From the NCBI GenBank assembly GCA_013112575.1, contig JABFGG010000002.1, forward strand, positions 248,001 through 312,000: 64,000 nucleotides of DNA, written 5' to 3'. Shown here piece by piece: positions 6,687-15,890 of the stretch. Each line of letters starts with the position of its first letter. The first letter of the stretch is position 1. The translations under genes and the position numbers were made by a program. Under the pieces are notes generated by a model. The model was not told the origin of the DNA. It did not search any database and worked only from the letters and a program-made list of their open reading frames with translations. The DNA comes from Chloroflexota bacterium. GTDB lineage: Bacteria; Chloroflexota; Anaerolineae; Anaerolineales; UBA11579.

Positions 6687-9229
6687 TGTGTGTATTCATC
6701 CGCGCCAATGTCAGGTGCACCACCATTGGGTCTAATTTGCCCATCAAAATCCTCAAGGATTTCAGGAAGAGATGAAGCCTGATCGATGGCTTCCAGAGCT
6801 AACACAGTCAGATGTAGATCAGCGTTTTCTGGTGAGACAAACCAATCCAGTGAAGCAGTTGTGATATCGCCTGAACTTGTCGCGCCTGCGCCATCCCTAT
6901 AAGTCAGGATATCCAGATTTGTCAGGTTGTTGGTGAAAACTCCCTGGCTATCTGCGAAGCGCGCTTCCATACCCCAGGTTAGGCCATCAGCAGGGTTTAG
7001 CAGCATCACCGTGTTATGGGCGACCAGCCAACCGGTAGCGTGTACCATTTCGATAGCTACGTCGTGGGGCAGGCTGGCATATATGAAATTGTTGCGCACG
7101 ATGCCGCCAGTATGGTCGCCTGCTTCACCACCAGCGTTGCCGAAAGCAATGCCCTGATAACAATCCACCAGCGTATTGCGCTCTACAATCGTGCCGGACG
7201 AGCCAGACCAGAATAGGATGGTTGGGACGGGGTCATTGCTGGCTGTACGGATGCGTTCCCAGCGGTTGTCGCGGATGACCCAATTATGAGCGTTGTGAGC
7301 ACTAATGCCATTGGTGTAGTTGTCTGGGGCGCTGGTTGTGTATTCCAATAAGGAACAGGCTACTACACCGCCATCGCTGCCATCCCCAACGGGATTGACT
7401 TTGACTAACTGGTCGCGGCTGTTAAGTATGTGCAGGTTGAATAACAAAGGACGGTCGGCACCCTGGATGGCGATGCCGTGATCGGTCGTGTTTTGAATAG
7501 TGAGATTGGCAATGGTGACATCATCACTTTCGACCATGATGCCAAAATAGCCGTTCTCCATACCACCGAAGTCGAGGACAACATCAGCCCGGTTGCCACT
7601 GGTTCCAAATAAGGTGATGCCATCGTTGACGATATGGAGGAAATTCTGCATTTCGTAGGTACCCGGCTCGATTAGGATAGCTGTGCCGGGAGCGGCACTG
7701 AAGGCTTGTTCCCGCAACTCCGCCTCGTTATTGACCGTGATAGCTGGCCCTTCGGGTTGGGGAAGTGGTTGGCAGGAGCCTTCAGTCGGTTGGTCAACTG
7801 TGTTATTCAGTGGGGTTGTGGCAGCATTCTCATTGGCCTCGATCTGAAAGACGTGCACCACGGATTTATATTCGTCCGCCAATCTCTCAAAGACGTACAG
7901 TAAACCGTTTTCACGGTCAAAGGCCACCGCTCCCACAAGGTCACGTTTATATTCGGCCGGATTTAGTTCGGGGGCATATAGATATGGAGTGAGATCCAGG
8001 GATGCATAAGGTTGCGGCTCGAAGGTCTCTATCTGCCCTTGAGCAACGGCAGCCAGTTCATTGGTGTCGTAGAAGATCAATTGGGCTTGATAGCTCTCTG
8101 CCCAGTAGCCGCGGTTGTCATAGGGCCATTCGGGAACCTCAGGGCAGGTAGGCGGGGTTTGTTCGGCGCAATCGTAATCCCACTCAACACCGTTTGAGAA
8201 GCCGTACCAGGAAGCTCCCATGGCTTTGGTACCCGCAAATATGACGGCTGATTGCGAGCCGCTGGTCAGCCAGGCTGCGCCCCACCAATGATCGGATTCC
8301 TGGTAGCTGTTCATAGCCATGCTCAGGTCTGTGGTGATCTCGACATTACCCGGTTCCTGGATGCCGTATAGGAGTAGAGGCGTGGTGTTATTGAGGTTGG
8401 AGTTGGGGGCTGGCGGATTGCCATCTTCCCATGGTGCATAGGCGATGAGCACAGGGCCAAAACCACCCCATACACCCTCCCGGAAGCGCCCGGTTGCAAG
8501 GCGTTGGCCAGAGAGATAGGCATTGGCAAAATCTTCCGGGATCTCAAATAAATAGTCACTGGTAATGTAATTGGTGTATTCGCCAAACAACCAGGGGCCG
8601 GCGGCCTGGGGGTTTGACAGATTCAATTCACTCCAGCCATGCGAAGCTTCGAAGTCCTGAAAGTGTTGGCCCCAGACGAAATGTAGCTTCCCGCTTGTTT
8701 GATCCCCCTGAGGAGGCAGGTAAGCGATATCTGCAATAGGTATAGCCAATTCCTCAGCGTTGAATATGCTAGAGGTATTGTCCTGAAATGGCTGCAATGT
8801 TGAGGCTGTATTCAAATCTTCCAGATTGGACGAAATCACCGGGACCGGGATATCGATCTCAGATACGAAGAGCTGCTGGTCGTGCCCGACGCCAAACAGT
8901 GATCCTGGGAAACCATCATCTGGACCTTGTGGGTCGCCTACAGGATAGTAGGTAGCACCTTGCCCACTGTAATCCCAATCCGAACCCCCGGAGGCATCTG
9001 GCAGGCGAAAGGCTCCCAGGTAGGTAAGGTCTTCGGGCTGGATGCGCCCGGCTGGTTGAATTTCTTGTGTATCGGGCTCAACATCTGGTAATTCCCCGCT
9101 TTGCGACGGAGCTACTTGTGGCTCTTCAATTTCGGGTTCTGGTGGTGGACTCTGGGATATTGGTAGAGTGCAGGCGAGTATCCCTAACAAGAGCAGGCTT
9201 AATCCCCAATTCAATTTGGAGCGGTGCAT
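6683..9229 (-). CDS. Large lipoprotein with C-terminal right-handed beta-helix
   Basis: An 848-residue exported lipoprotein: MHRSKLNWGLSLLLLGILAC gives a lipobox ending at Cys20, followed by a Pro/Glu-rich linker. Residues about 45-465 form a beta-rich region (LTYLGAFRLPD near its start, FDRENGLLYVFERLADEYKS near its end) that looks like a lamin/propeller-type sugar-binding or beta-propeller unit but is not identified. From about 495 (INNEAELREQAFSAAPGTAI-like) to the end is a pectate-lyase-like parallel beta-helix (ITLFGTSGNRADVVLDFGG, NTTDHGIAIQGADRPLLFNL). It closes with PNGGAPDIGADE, a common C-terminal signature of such surface proteins. Role unknown; carbohydrate or surface binding is inferred. 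The stop is supplied by a repeat element. Confidence 0.85.
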   Translation of the reverse strand: MHRSKLNWGLSLLLLGILACTLPISQSPPPEPEIEEPQVAPSQSGELPDVEPDTQEIQPAGRIQPEDLTYLGAFRLPDASGGSDWDYSGQGATYYPVGDPQGPDDGFPGSLFGVGHDQQLFVSEIDIPVPVISSNLEDLNTASTLQPFQDNTSSIFNAEELAIPIADIAYLPPQGDQTSGKLHFVWGQHFQDFEASHGWSELNLSNPQAAGPWLFGEYTNYITSDYLFEIPEDFANAYLSGQRLATGRFREGVWGGFGPVLIAYAPWEDGNPPAPNSNLNNTTPLLLYGIQEPGNVEITTDLSMAMNSYQESDHWWGAAWLTSGSQSAVIFAGTKAMGASWYGFSNGVEWDYDCAEQTPPTCPEVPEWPYDNRGYWAESYQAQLIFYDTNELAAVAQGQIETFEPQPYASLDLTPYLYAPELNPAEYKRDLVGAVAFDRENGLLYVFERLADEYKSVVHVFQIEANENAATTPLNNTVDQPTEGSCQPLPQPEGPAITVNNEAELREQAFSAAPGTAILIEPGTYEMQNFLHIVNDGITLFGTSGNRADVVLDFGGMENGYFGIMVESDDVTIANLTIQNTTDHGIAIQGADRPLLFNLHILNSRDQLVKVNPVGDGSDGGVVACSLLEYTTSAPDNYTNGISAHNAHNWVIRDNRWERIRTASNDPVPTILFWSGSSGTIVERNTLVDCYQGIAFGNAGGEAGDHTGGIVRNNFIYASLPHDVAIEMVHATGWLVAHNTVMLLNPADGLTWGMEARFADSQGVFTNNLTNLDILTYRDGAGATSSGDITTASLDWFVSPENADLHLTVLALEAIDQASSLPEILEDFDGQIRPNGGAPDIGADEYTQ

Positions 9230-9330
9230 GGTTAGCCCCTTGATCTACGGTAGTTATTCGGTTATGTTCATTATTACTCAAAATCAAGGAGTTGTGAAGA
9301 ATTGCGCAAATAGCCCTTTTTGCCTAGTAA

Positions 9331-9369
9331 TTCATAAAAGAAAGCCCAGGTTCGAGAACCTGGGCTTTG
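9331..9369 (-). terminator. Rho-independent terminator after prfB
   Basis: A perfect 12-base stem AAAGCCCAGGTT / AACCTGGGCTTT with a 4-base loop lies at 9341-9368. On the minus strand it is followed by CTTTTATG (U-rich). It sits 29 bases past the prfB stop. Confidence 0.85.
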
Positions 9370-9397
9370 AAGGATTATTTTGTTGACCGATGAATTG

Positions 9398-10487
9398 TTA
9401 TTCAGTCCCCACCTGAGAGCGCAAATAGGCTTCAATGAAAGTGTTCAGGTCACCGTCCAGAACCGCCTGAGTATTACCCATTTCATGTTCTGTGCGATGG
9501 TCTTTGACCATCTGGTAGGGGTGCAGCACATAGGAACGAATCTGGCTGCCCCATTCGGCTTTCTGATATTCGCCGCGCAATTCAGCCAGTTCTTTATCTT
9601 TTTCGCGTTGCAAGACTTCCAATAAGCGTCCCTTCAATACCTTGAGGGCATTCTCGCGGTTCTGGGTTTGAGAGCGTTCGTTCTGGCAGGAGGCCACAAT
9701 GCCCGTGGGGATGTGCGTGATGCGTACAGCCGTGTCATTCTTCTGCACGCTTTGGCCGCCCGCGCCACCCGCCCGGAAGGTTTCGATCTTCAGGTCATTG
9801 GGGTTGATCTCAATTTCAGCATCGTCTTCCACCTGCGGAAGGACTTCGACCTGGGCAAATGAAGTGTGACGGCGGTTTGATGAGTCGAAGGGGGAGATAC
9901 GTACCAGGCGATGGACACCCTTCTCGGCATGCAGATATCCATAGGCGAAGTTGCCTTCTACACCGATAGTGACGCTTTTGATGCCCGCCTCTTCACCTTC
10001 TGTGGTGTCCAGCAATTCTGTTTTGTAGCCCTGCTGTTCGGCCCACCGCAAATACATGCGCTGCAACATGGCGGCCCAATCTTGTGAATCAGTGCCGCCC
10101 GCCCCGGCATTAATGCTCAGGAGCGCATGCCCCCTGTCATAATCACCGGAGAGCAATGTAGATAATTCGCGCTGGTCGACAAGTTGTTCGATTTCAGTGA
10201 TCTCGGGCTCGAGTTCACTGCGGAGGTCTTCATCGTTCAGCTCGGCTAGTTCACGGGCATCGGCAATGCGTTGTTCCAGACTACGCCAGGCCTCGATCTC
10301 GTCGCGTGTCGAGGCAAGCTGCTTCATGACACGTTGGGCATTCTCCTGGTCATCCCACAAGTCGGGAGCCTGGGATTCTTTTTCGAGTTCGGCTAATTGG
10401 GAATCGAGTTTATCCAGGTCAAAGTCGCACCAGCAGCGCCTGGATTTTTTCTTCGCTCTCGATGATACGTGTGATCAAGTCTTGCAT
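9398..10487 (-). CDS. prfB: Peptide chain release factor 2 (programmed +1 frameshift)
   Basis: RF2 reads UGA and UAA stop codons and triggers peptide release on the ribosome. The gene is in two frames. A 22-codon first part begins at ATG 10487 and ends CGA CTT TGA. After a +1 slip at CTT T, reading resumes at GAC (10420) and runs 340 codons to 9398, giving 362 residues, normal for RF2. The class signature SPF (in VRISPFDSSNRRH) identifies RF2, and GGQ (in GAGGQSVQKNDTAVR) is the catalytic loop. Reading only the longest single frame would lose 42 residues. It follows ftsY by 12 bases on the same strand. Confidence 0.96.
10418..10424 (-). promoter_or_regulatory. RF2 autoregulatory frameshift site (CTT TGA C)
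   Basis: Codon 22 is CTT (10424-10422), followed by in-frame TGA (10421-10419) and C. This is the conserved slippery CUU-UGA-C at which low RF2 levels let the ribosome slip +1. The upstream bases CTGGTGCGA are only a weak match to the internal Shine-Dalgarno of the E. coli site. Confidence 0.93.
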
Positions 10488-10499
10488 AATATCTCTATT

Positions 10500-11417
10500 C
10501 TAATCAAAATCGGCCAGAATGCTTTCAATAAAGGCATCAGGGTCAAATACAGTCAGATCTTCTGGTTTTTCACCCAGACCTGCGAAGAGGATCGGCAAAC
10601 CCAGAATTTCCTGGATAGCAAAGGCCATGCCGCCGCGGGCAGAGGAGTCCAGTTTTGCCAGGATCACGCCCGTGACATCAACGGCCTCTTTGAAGGCCTT
10701 AGCTTGCTGCAAGGCGTTCTGCCCGGTGGTGGCATCCATCACCAGCCACACTGCGTGCGGGGCACCTTCTAAAGCTTTGCCAGACACGCGCTGCACTTTT
10801 TTGAGTTCTTCCATCAGGTTAAAGCGAGTGTGCAGTCGTCCCGCCGTGTCTACCAGCAACAGGTCATCTTTGCGGGAAATGGCAGACTGCACGGCGTCAT
10901 AGGTTATCGCGCCCGGGTCGCCTTCAGGTTGACCAGCGATCACACGCAGGTCGAGCCGCTCCCCCCAGGATTGCAATTGTTCAATGGCTGCAGCTCGAAA
11001 AGTATCAGCAGCGGCCAGGGCCACTTGCTTACCTGCTTGCTGATAGTGAGCGCCCAACTTGGCGGCCGTGGTGGTCTTACCGGAGCCGTTGACGCCCACG
11101 ATCAATACGATGGTAGGACCGTCAGGGTTAAAAATCAATTCTGTTGGAGCCGAAAGTCTTTCCTGTAAAGCCTTCCTAAGGGCATCTTTCAACTCTTCTG
11201 CTTTGGTCCAGCCTTCCGTTTGTGCTGGTATTTTGATCTCTTCCAGGATACTGGTCGCTGTCTCAACACCCAGATCGGCCTGGATGAGCATGGCCTCCAG
11301 TTCATCCCAGGTGTCATTGTTGATCTCGCTGACCCCGATGAGGTTGGCAATGCGACCAAAAGTAGATTTGCGAGTGCGTTCCAAGCCACTGCGCCATTTT
11401 GATAGTCTGTCGTTCAC
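10500..11417 (-). CDS. ftsY: Signal recognition particle receptor FtsY
   Basis: SRP-type GTPase that docks ribosome-SRP complexes at the membrane. The 305 residues hold an N-domain helical bundle (1-100), the P-loop GVNGSGKTTTAAKLG, DTFRAAA, DTAGRL and the TKLD-equivalent AKLDSSARGG. It lacks the long acidic A domain of E. coli FtsY, as usual outside proteobacteria. The start is GTG (11417), with a -10 element only 8 bases upstream and no Shine-Dalgarno, so the transcript appears leaderless. It is divergent from moaC and lies upstream of prfB. Confidence 0.96.
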   Translation of the reverse strand: MNDRLSKWRSGLERTRKSTFGRIANLIGVSEINNDTWDELEAMLIQADLGVETATSILEEIKIPAQTEGWTKAEELKDALRKALQERLSAPTELIFNPDGPTIVLIVGVNGSGKTTTAAKLGAHYQQAGKQVALAAADTFRAAAIEQLQSWGERLDLRVIAGQPEGDPGAITYDAVQSAISRKDDLLLVDTAGRLHTRFNLMEELKKVQRVSGKALEGAPHAVWLVMDATTGQNALQQAKAFKEAVDVTGVILAKLDSSARGGMAFAIQEILGLPILFAGLGEKPEDLTVFDPDAFIESILADFD

Positions 11418-11425
11418 GGCGGGGG

Positions 11426-11431
11426 ATTATA
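11426..11431 (-). promoter_or_regulatory. Leaderless-type -10 element for ftsY
   Basis: TATAAT on the minus strand (11431-11426) ends 8 bases before the ftsY GTG start. The expected transcript start is within about two bases of the codon. No Shine-Dalgarno is present. Confidence 0.6.
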
Positions 11432-11440
11432 ACGTGAAAA

Positions 11441-11449
11441 TGCTATAAT
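11441..11449 (+). promoter_or_regulatory. Leaderless-type extended -10 element for moaC
   Basis: TGCTATAAT (11441-11449) matches an extended -10 and ends 10 bases before the moaC ATG. It faces the ftsY -10 across a 12-base gap. No Shine-Dalgarno precedes moaC. Confidence 0.6.
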
Positions 11450-11459
11450 CCAACTTGTT

Positions 11460-11936
11460 ATGACGGAACTTAGCCACATCGATAAACAAGGCAACGCCCG
11501 TATGGTGGATGTAGGCGACAAGGCTGTTACAAAGCGTGTTGCGGAAGCCAAAGGGCAGGTGCGCATGCGCCCGGAGACGCTTGAGCTCATTCGCCAGGGT
11601 GCCATAAAAAAGGGCGATGTACTCACCGTGGCACAAGTGGCCGGCATCTCGGCTGCCAAACGCACTTCTGAATTGATTCCTTTCTGTCATCCTCTACCGC
11701 TTGACCGCGTTTCCGTTGATTTTGAATTTGACGATGAACTGCCTGGTGTGCAGATCACGGCTGAAGCCAGGACAGAAGGTAAGACTGGCGTGGAAATGGA
11801 AGCCTTAACCGCAGTCTCAGTCGCAGCATTGACGATTTACGATATGGCTAAGGCTGCAGAAAAAACAATGCAAATCGAGAACATAAGATTGGTAAAGAAA
11901 TCCGGCGGAAAAAGTGGTGATGTAGATAATTTATGA
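11460..11936 (+). CDS. moaC: Cyclic pyranopterin monophosphate synthase MoaC
   Basis: Catalyses the second half of the first molybdenum-cofactor step, turning the MoaA product into cyclic pyranopterin monophosphate. The 158 residues show the family opening [18 protein letters not shown], the PFCHPLPL active-site block and [23 protein letters not shown] near the end. The stop overlaps the moaD-moaE start (ATGA), so these are coupled. moaA is not in the window. Confidence 0.97.
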   Translation: MTELSHIDKQGNARMVDVGDKAVTKRVAEAKGQVRMRPETLELIRQGAIKKGDVLTVAQVAGISAAKRTSELIPFCHPLPLDRVSVDFEFDDELPGVQITAEARTEGKTGVEMEALTAVSVAALTIYDMAKAAEKTMQIENIRLVKKSGGKSGDVDNL

Positions 11937-12649
11937 GCGTACATAAAGTTAAAGTTTTATTTTTTGCGACCTTAAAGGCCCAGGCGGGGACCGGGGAGAC
12001 CACACTGGACATTCCAGTGGATTCAACTGTGAATCAGTTTAAGGGATTATTGTTGGAAGCCATCCCGAGTTTGGAACCACACATGAGTAGCGCTTTGGTA
12101 TCTGTCAATAAGGAATATGCTTTCCCAGAGGAAGTCATTCCTGAAGGGGCTGAGATCGCCTTGTTCCCACCTGTGAGTGGAGGTAGCAAAGCTGCATTGC
12201 CAACCTTTTTTGAAATTACCGAAAAAGAGATTGATCTGAATAGCCTGCTTGAATCAATTACACTGCCCTCCACCGGCGCGGCGGTCTTTTTCTCCGGGAT
12301 GGTGCGGGCTGTCACTCAGGGCGGTGTAGCTTCTGAGACGGAATTTCTGGAATATGAAGCTTACAAACCAATGGCCGAAGCCAAGATGCAGCAAGTGGCT
12401 GACGAAATTCGAGACAAGTGGCCAGAAGTGGAAGGCATCGCGGTTGTGCAACGTATTGGTCGCTTATATCCCAGCACACCCACCGTACTGATTGCCTGTA
12501 CCGCGCCTCACCGTGATTCTGGTGCCTTTGAAGCGGCGCGTTTTGGCATTGATCGCTTGAAGCAGATCGTTCCGGTGTGGAAAAAAGAAGTTGGTCCGGA
12601 TGGGCAAAGCTGGGTTGAAGGGGAGTACTTGCCAAGCCCGGGTGAATAA
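11933..12649 (+). CDS. MoaD-MoaE fusion (molybdopterin synthase)
   Basis: Both subunits of molybdopterin synthase in one 238-residue chain. Residues 1-84 are a ubiquitin-fold MoaD/ThiS domain ending FPPVSGG (Gly83-Gly84). Residues about 90-230 are MoaE ([49 protein letters not shown], and the VPVWKKEVG active-site lysines). In separate MoaD the Gly-Gly must be a free C-terminus to carry the thiocarboxylate, so cleavage after Gly84 is expected, as for mycobacterial MoaX. It directly abuts the downstream PLP enzyme. Confidence 0.93.
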   Translation: MSVHKVKVLFFATLKAQAGTGETTLDIPVDSTVNQFKGLLLEAIPSLEPHMSSALVSVNKEYAFPEEVIPEGAEIALFPPVSGGSKAALPTFFEITEKEIDLNSLLESITLPSTGAAVFFSGMVRAVTQGGVASETEFLEYEAYKPMAEAKMQQVADEIRDKWPEVEGIAVVQRIGRLYPSTPTVLIACTAPHRDSGAFEAARFGIDRLKQIVPVWKKEVGPDGQSWVEGEYLPSPGE

Positions 12650-13756
12650 ATGACTACTTATCATTGCAGCAACTGTCATAGGATATTGCCCGAAGAATTC
12701 AACCATCGTTGCCCAACCTGTGGGGGCGTGTTCGATATCGAGAAGGGCATTTCATTCAATCCCGATCAGATTGCGCATAATCTGCCGCGCATGTGGCGCT
12801 ACCGGCATACCTTTGGTTTACCGATTGGCGCTCCCATGCTTTCCCTGGGGGAGGGCGATACGCCGTTGATCCAGGCTCAGGCTTTTGGGCGCGAAGTGTC
12901 CTTTAAGCTCGAATACCTCAATCCAACCGGCTCATTCAAAGACCGCGGCACAGCTCCAACCCTCAGCTATGTGCTGTCCCAGAAGATCACTGAGGCAGTC
13001 GAAGACTCCTCTGGGAATGCAGGCGCATCCTTTGCCGCTTATGCAGCGCGGGCAGGTATCAAAGGGCGGGTTTACGTGCCTGATTATGCGTCCGGGCCAA
13101 AACGATCGCAGATCGAAGCATTTGGGGCGGACGTTGTGCGCATTGTGGGGCCGCGTTCGGCGGCTGCCGAGGCCGTACGTAAGGCAGTTGAAGATGAAGG
13201 CGCTGCTTATGCCAGCCATGCCTATCTGCCACATGGCCTGACCGGTTATGCCACTATTGCCTATGAACTGATTGAGCAAATGGAGGTACCACCAGTTACA
13301 GTGATCGCACCTGTGGGACATGGGAGTTTGTTGTTGGGCATCGCACGCGGATTTGAGGCTTTGAAGAAGGTTGGCACAATTGATGAAATCCCACGCTTGA
13401 TCGGTGTGCAAGCCAGGGCCTGTGCTCCGCTGTGGGCGGTGTCCGAGATGGGAGCGGCGGGGTTAAGCTGGATGACGGAAGGCCAAACCGTGGCTGAGGG
13501 GGTGCGAGTTAAGAACCCGGTACACGGAGATGCCTTGCTACAATTCTTGCAGGAGCATGGTGGCCAGATCGTTGCCGTAGAAGAAGAAGATATTTTGCCG
13601 GGGCGCAACTCCCTGGCAAAGCTTGGGTTTTATGTTGAGCCCACCTCGGCCATTGTATGGCCGGCTTTGGAGACTTTGAAAGAGGAATTATCAGGCCCCG
13701 TGGTAGTTATCCTGTCGGGGAATGGATTGAAGGCAAGCTACGAGCCAGCAAAATAA
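12650..13756 (+). CDS. Threonine synthase-like PLP enzyme with zinc ribbon
   Basis: A fold-type II pyridoxal-phosphate enzyme of 368 residues. An N-terminal zinc ribbon uses Cys6, Cys9, Cys21 and Cys24. The body begins at about 60 (LSLGEGDTPLI). Lys97 in GSFKDRG is the Schiff-base lysine, and SSGNAGASFAAYAA binds the cofactor or substrate. The pattern fits threonine synthase (O-phosphohomoserine to threonine), but many paralogues of unknown substrate share it. Placement next to moa genes, without other threonine genes, leaves the substrate open. Its ATG follows the previous stop with no gap. Confidence 0.85.
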   Translation: MTTYHCSNCHRILPEEFNHRCPTCGGVFDIEKGISFNPDQIAHNLPRMWRYRHTFGLPIGAPMLSLGEGDTPLIQAQAFGREVSFKLEYLNPTGSFKDRGTAPTLSYVLSQKITEAVEDSSGNAGASFAAYAARAGIKGRVYVPDYASGPKRSQIEAFGADVVRIVGPRSAAAEAVRKAVEDEGAAYASHAYLPHGLTGYATIAYELIEQMEVPPVTVIAPVGHGSLLLGIARGFEALKKVGTIDEIPRLIGVQARACAPLWAVSEMGAAGLSWMTEGQTVAEGVRVKNPVHGDALLQFLQEHGGQIVAVEEEDILPGRNSLAKLGFYVEPTSAIVWPALETLKEELSGPVVVILSGNGLKASYEPAK

Positions 13757-13780
13757 TCTTTGCCTTCTTGGAGGACCCAA

Positions 13781-15019
13781 ATGGATGAAAAGATCGTCAT
13801 TACCGGTACAGGTGCTATCACCGCTGTAGGGCATAGCACGAGGGAAACCTGGGAGAATATCATCAACGGAGTTTCCGGTGCTGGCCCTATCACTCAGTTT
13901 GATGCCAGCGAATTTTTGGTTAACGTGGCCTGTGAAGTTAAAGACTTTGATCCAGCGGAACATATTGAACGACGCGAGGTGCGCCGTCGAGACCGGTACC
14001 AGCAATTTGCGGCTGTCGCTGTAAAGGAAGCTTTGGCAGAAAGCGGTTTGGAGATCACACCAGAAAACGCAGGCGGAATTGGAGTGATCCTTTCCTCCGC
14101 AATTGGGGGGCTCGGGACGCTTGAAGAGAATGTAAAAATGATCCTGGAAAGTGGTCCACGCAAGGTTAGCCCATTCATGATCCCCATGCTGATGTCCAAT
14201 GGAGCCGCTGGCCTGGTAGGTATTGATTACGGTGCTAAAGGCCCAGCATTTTCTGTGGCCTCTGCCTGTGCATCCGGGCAGGACGGCATTGGAATGGCCT
14301 GGATGATGCTGAAATCCGGCATGATCGATGTGGCTATTACAGGGGCCAGTGAAGCTACGGTCACTCCTGTGGGTGTGGCGGCCTTCGACCGCTTGCGGGC
14401 CACATCCCGGGCAGCCTCGGATGAACCCGCACCGCGTCCCTTTGATAAGAACCGTGATGGTCTTGTTGTAGGTGAAGGTAGTGGCATTCTCGTACTGGAA
14501 AAAGAAAGCCATGCCAAAGCACGCGATGCTGAGATTTTGGCCGAATTAGCTGGATATTCTGCCACAGCAGATGCTTTTCATATCACGGCTCCGTCCGAGG
14601 ATGGGTCCGGGGGGTCGGCTGCTATGGTGAGGGCATTGGAAGTGGCAGGAGTCAACCCGGATGAGGTCGGCTACATCAGCGCGCATGGCACGGCTACACC
14701 ATTAAATGATAAATCGGAAACCCTGGCAATCAAGTCCGCCTTTGGTGAAACAGCGTATAATATTCCCATCTCATCAACCAAGTCCATGACCGGGCATATG
14801 ATGGGTGCCACAGGCGCTGTGGAGACTGTCCTGTGTGTACAGGCAGTGCGCGAAAACGTAGCTCCGCCAACCATCAATTACGAAACCCCAGACCCGGATT
14901 GCGACCTGGATTACGTACCCAATCAAGCGCGCCAAACACCGATCGATGTTGCCATCAGCAACGCTTTTGGTTTTGGCGGGCATAATGCCGTTGTTGTGGT
15001 GCGGAAATATGATGGGTAA
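13781..15019 (+). CDS. fabF: 3-oxoacyl-[acyl-carrier-protein] synthase II
   Basis: Condensing enzyme of fatty-acid elongation. The 412 residues contain the Cys-His-His triad: Cys163 (VASACASGQD), His302 (SAHGTATPLND) and His339 (SMTGHMMGATGA). I start at ATG 13781 because GGAGG sits 6 bases upstream and MDEKIVITGTGAIT is the family N-terminus; a longer frame to 13760 has no ribosome site. It lies away from fabD and fabG and upstream of rnc. Confidence 0.95.
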   Translation: MDEKIVITGTGAITAVGHSTRETWENIINGVSGAGPITQFDASEFLVNVACEVKDFDPAEHIERREVRRRDRYQQFAAVAVKEALAESGLEITPENAGGIGVILSSAIGGLGTLEENVKMILESGPRKVSPFMIPMLMSNGAAGLVGIDYGAKGPAFSVASACASGQDGIGMAWMMLKSGMIDVAITGASEATVTPVGVAAFDRLRATSRAASDEPAPRPFDKNRDGLVVGEGSGILVLEKESHAKARDAEILAELAGYSATADAFHITAPSEDGSGGSAAMVRALEVAGVNPDEVGYISAHGTATPLNDKSETLAIKSAFGETAYNIPISSTKSMTGHMMGATGAVETVLCVQAVRENVAPPTINYETPDPDCDLDYVPNQARQTPIDVAISNAFGFGGHNAVVVVRKYDG

Positions 15020-15131
15020 ATAATCCTATTGTTTAGGTCTATTGTCGCATATTAGACTTTAGAATAAAACGTTAGGAAAAATGCAGGAACTGATGGATCG
15101 CAAGCTCCCTGGTTATTCCGGGTGGCTGGCG

Positions 15132-15149
15132 CTCCCTGAGTTCCGGGAG
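15132..15149 (+). promoter_or_regulatory. Hairpin masking the rnc ribosome-binding site
   Basis: CTCCC (15132-15136) can pair with GGGAG (15145-15149), closing an 8-base loop. GGGAGG is the Shine-Dalgarno of rnc (ATG at 15157), so the stem would cover it. The short leader also has a second CTCCCTGG segment at 15104-15111 that could compete. Regulation is inferred, not shown. Confidence 0.45.
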
Positions 15150-15156
15150 GTAGCTG

Positions 15157-15873
15157 ATGGACGAAGCTCAGGGTAGCTTAATAACCGAGTCCCCACGGGA
15201 GTTTGCAAAACGTCTTAGTATAGCCTTTAAAGACAATATGCTTTTGGGGCGTGCACTTACACATCGTTCTTATCTCAATGAACATCCAGAAGCGTTAGAA
15301 GACAACGAGCGCCTGGAATTCCTGGGTGATGCTGTCTTGGATTTTGTAGTGGGAGCCTGGTTATATAACCGCTTCCCTGAAATGAATGAAGGCGACATGA
15401 CGCGCCTGCGCGCCGCCCTGGTGCGCACAGAAAGATTGGCGAATTTCGCCGAGCAGATCAACCTGGGGCCCCTGCTGCGGCTGGGCCGCGGGGAAGAAGA
15501 GGGGGGAGGGCGAACCCGCCCTGCCATGTTGTGTGCCTGTTTTGAGGCTTTGATCGGTGCGCTGTATCTGGATGTGGGAGTGCCCGCCGTGGAAACCTTT
15601 ATGGCGCCAATGCTTGAGGTAGCTGCGGACTCAATCTTGATCAACCGCCACGACCGGGATGCCAAGAGCATCTTGCAGGAATGGGCCCAGTCTTTGGGTT
15701 TTGCTGCACCCAATTACCGCATTGTGGCTGAAAGTGGGCCAGACCATGATAAGACCTTTGAGGTGGAAGTGGTCATTAAAGATCAGGTTTATGGGCGTGG
15801 CACCGGGCGCAGCAAACAAAGCGCCAGCAAAGTTGCGGCGCGTGCCGCATTAGACAAGATCACACAGGTGTAA
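15157..15873 (+). CDS. rnc: Ribonuclease III
   Basis: Double-strand-specific endonuclease that processes rRNA precursors and structured mRNAs. The 238 residues carry the signature NERLEFLGDAVLDF (Glu54, Asp58), the second acidic cluster FEALIGALYLD, and a C-terminal double-stranded RNA-binding domain (ILQEWAQSLGFAAPNYRI ... GRSKQSASKVAARAAL). It starts 137 bases after fabF and is followed 17 bases later by smc, the common rnc-smc pairing. Confidence 0.96.
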   Translation: MDEAQGSLITESPREFAKRLSIAFKDNMLLGRALTHRSYLNEHPEALEDNERLEFLGDAVLDFVVGAWLYNRFPEMNEGDMTRLRAALVRTERLANFAEQINLGPLLRLGRGEEEGGGRTRPAMLCACFEALIGALYLDVGVPAVETFMAPMLEVAADSILINRHDRDAKSILQEWAQSLGFAAPNYRIVAESGPDHDKTFEVEVVIKDQVYGRGTGRSKQSASKVAARAALDKITQV

Positions 15874-15890
15874 GAGGTAACTGTTTTTCA

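Noticed and set aside
13691-14512. A 273-codon minus-strand open frame
   Set aside because: It is antisense to fabF and has no recognisable motif.
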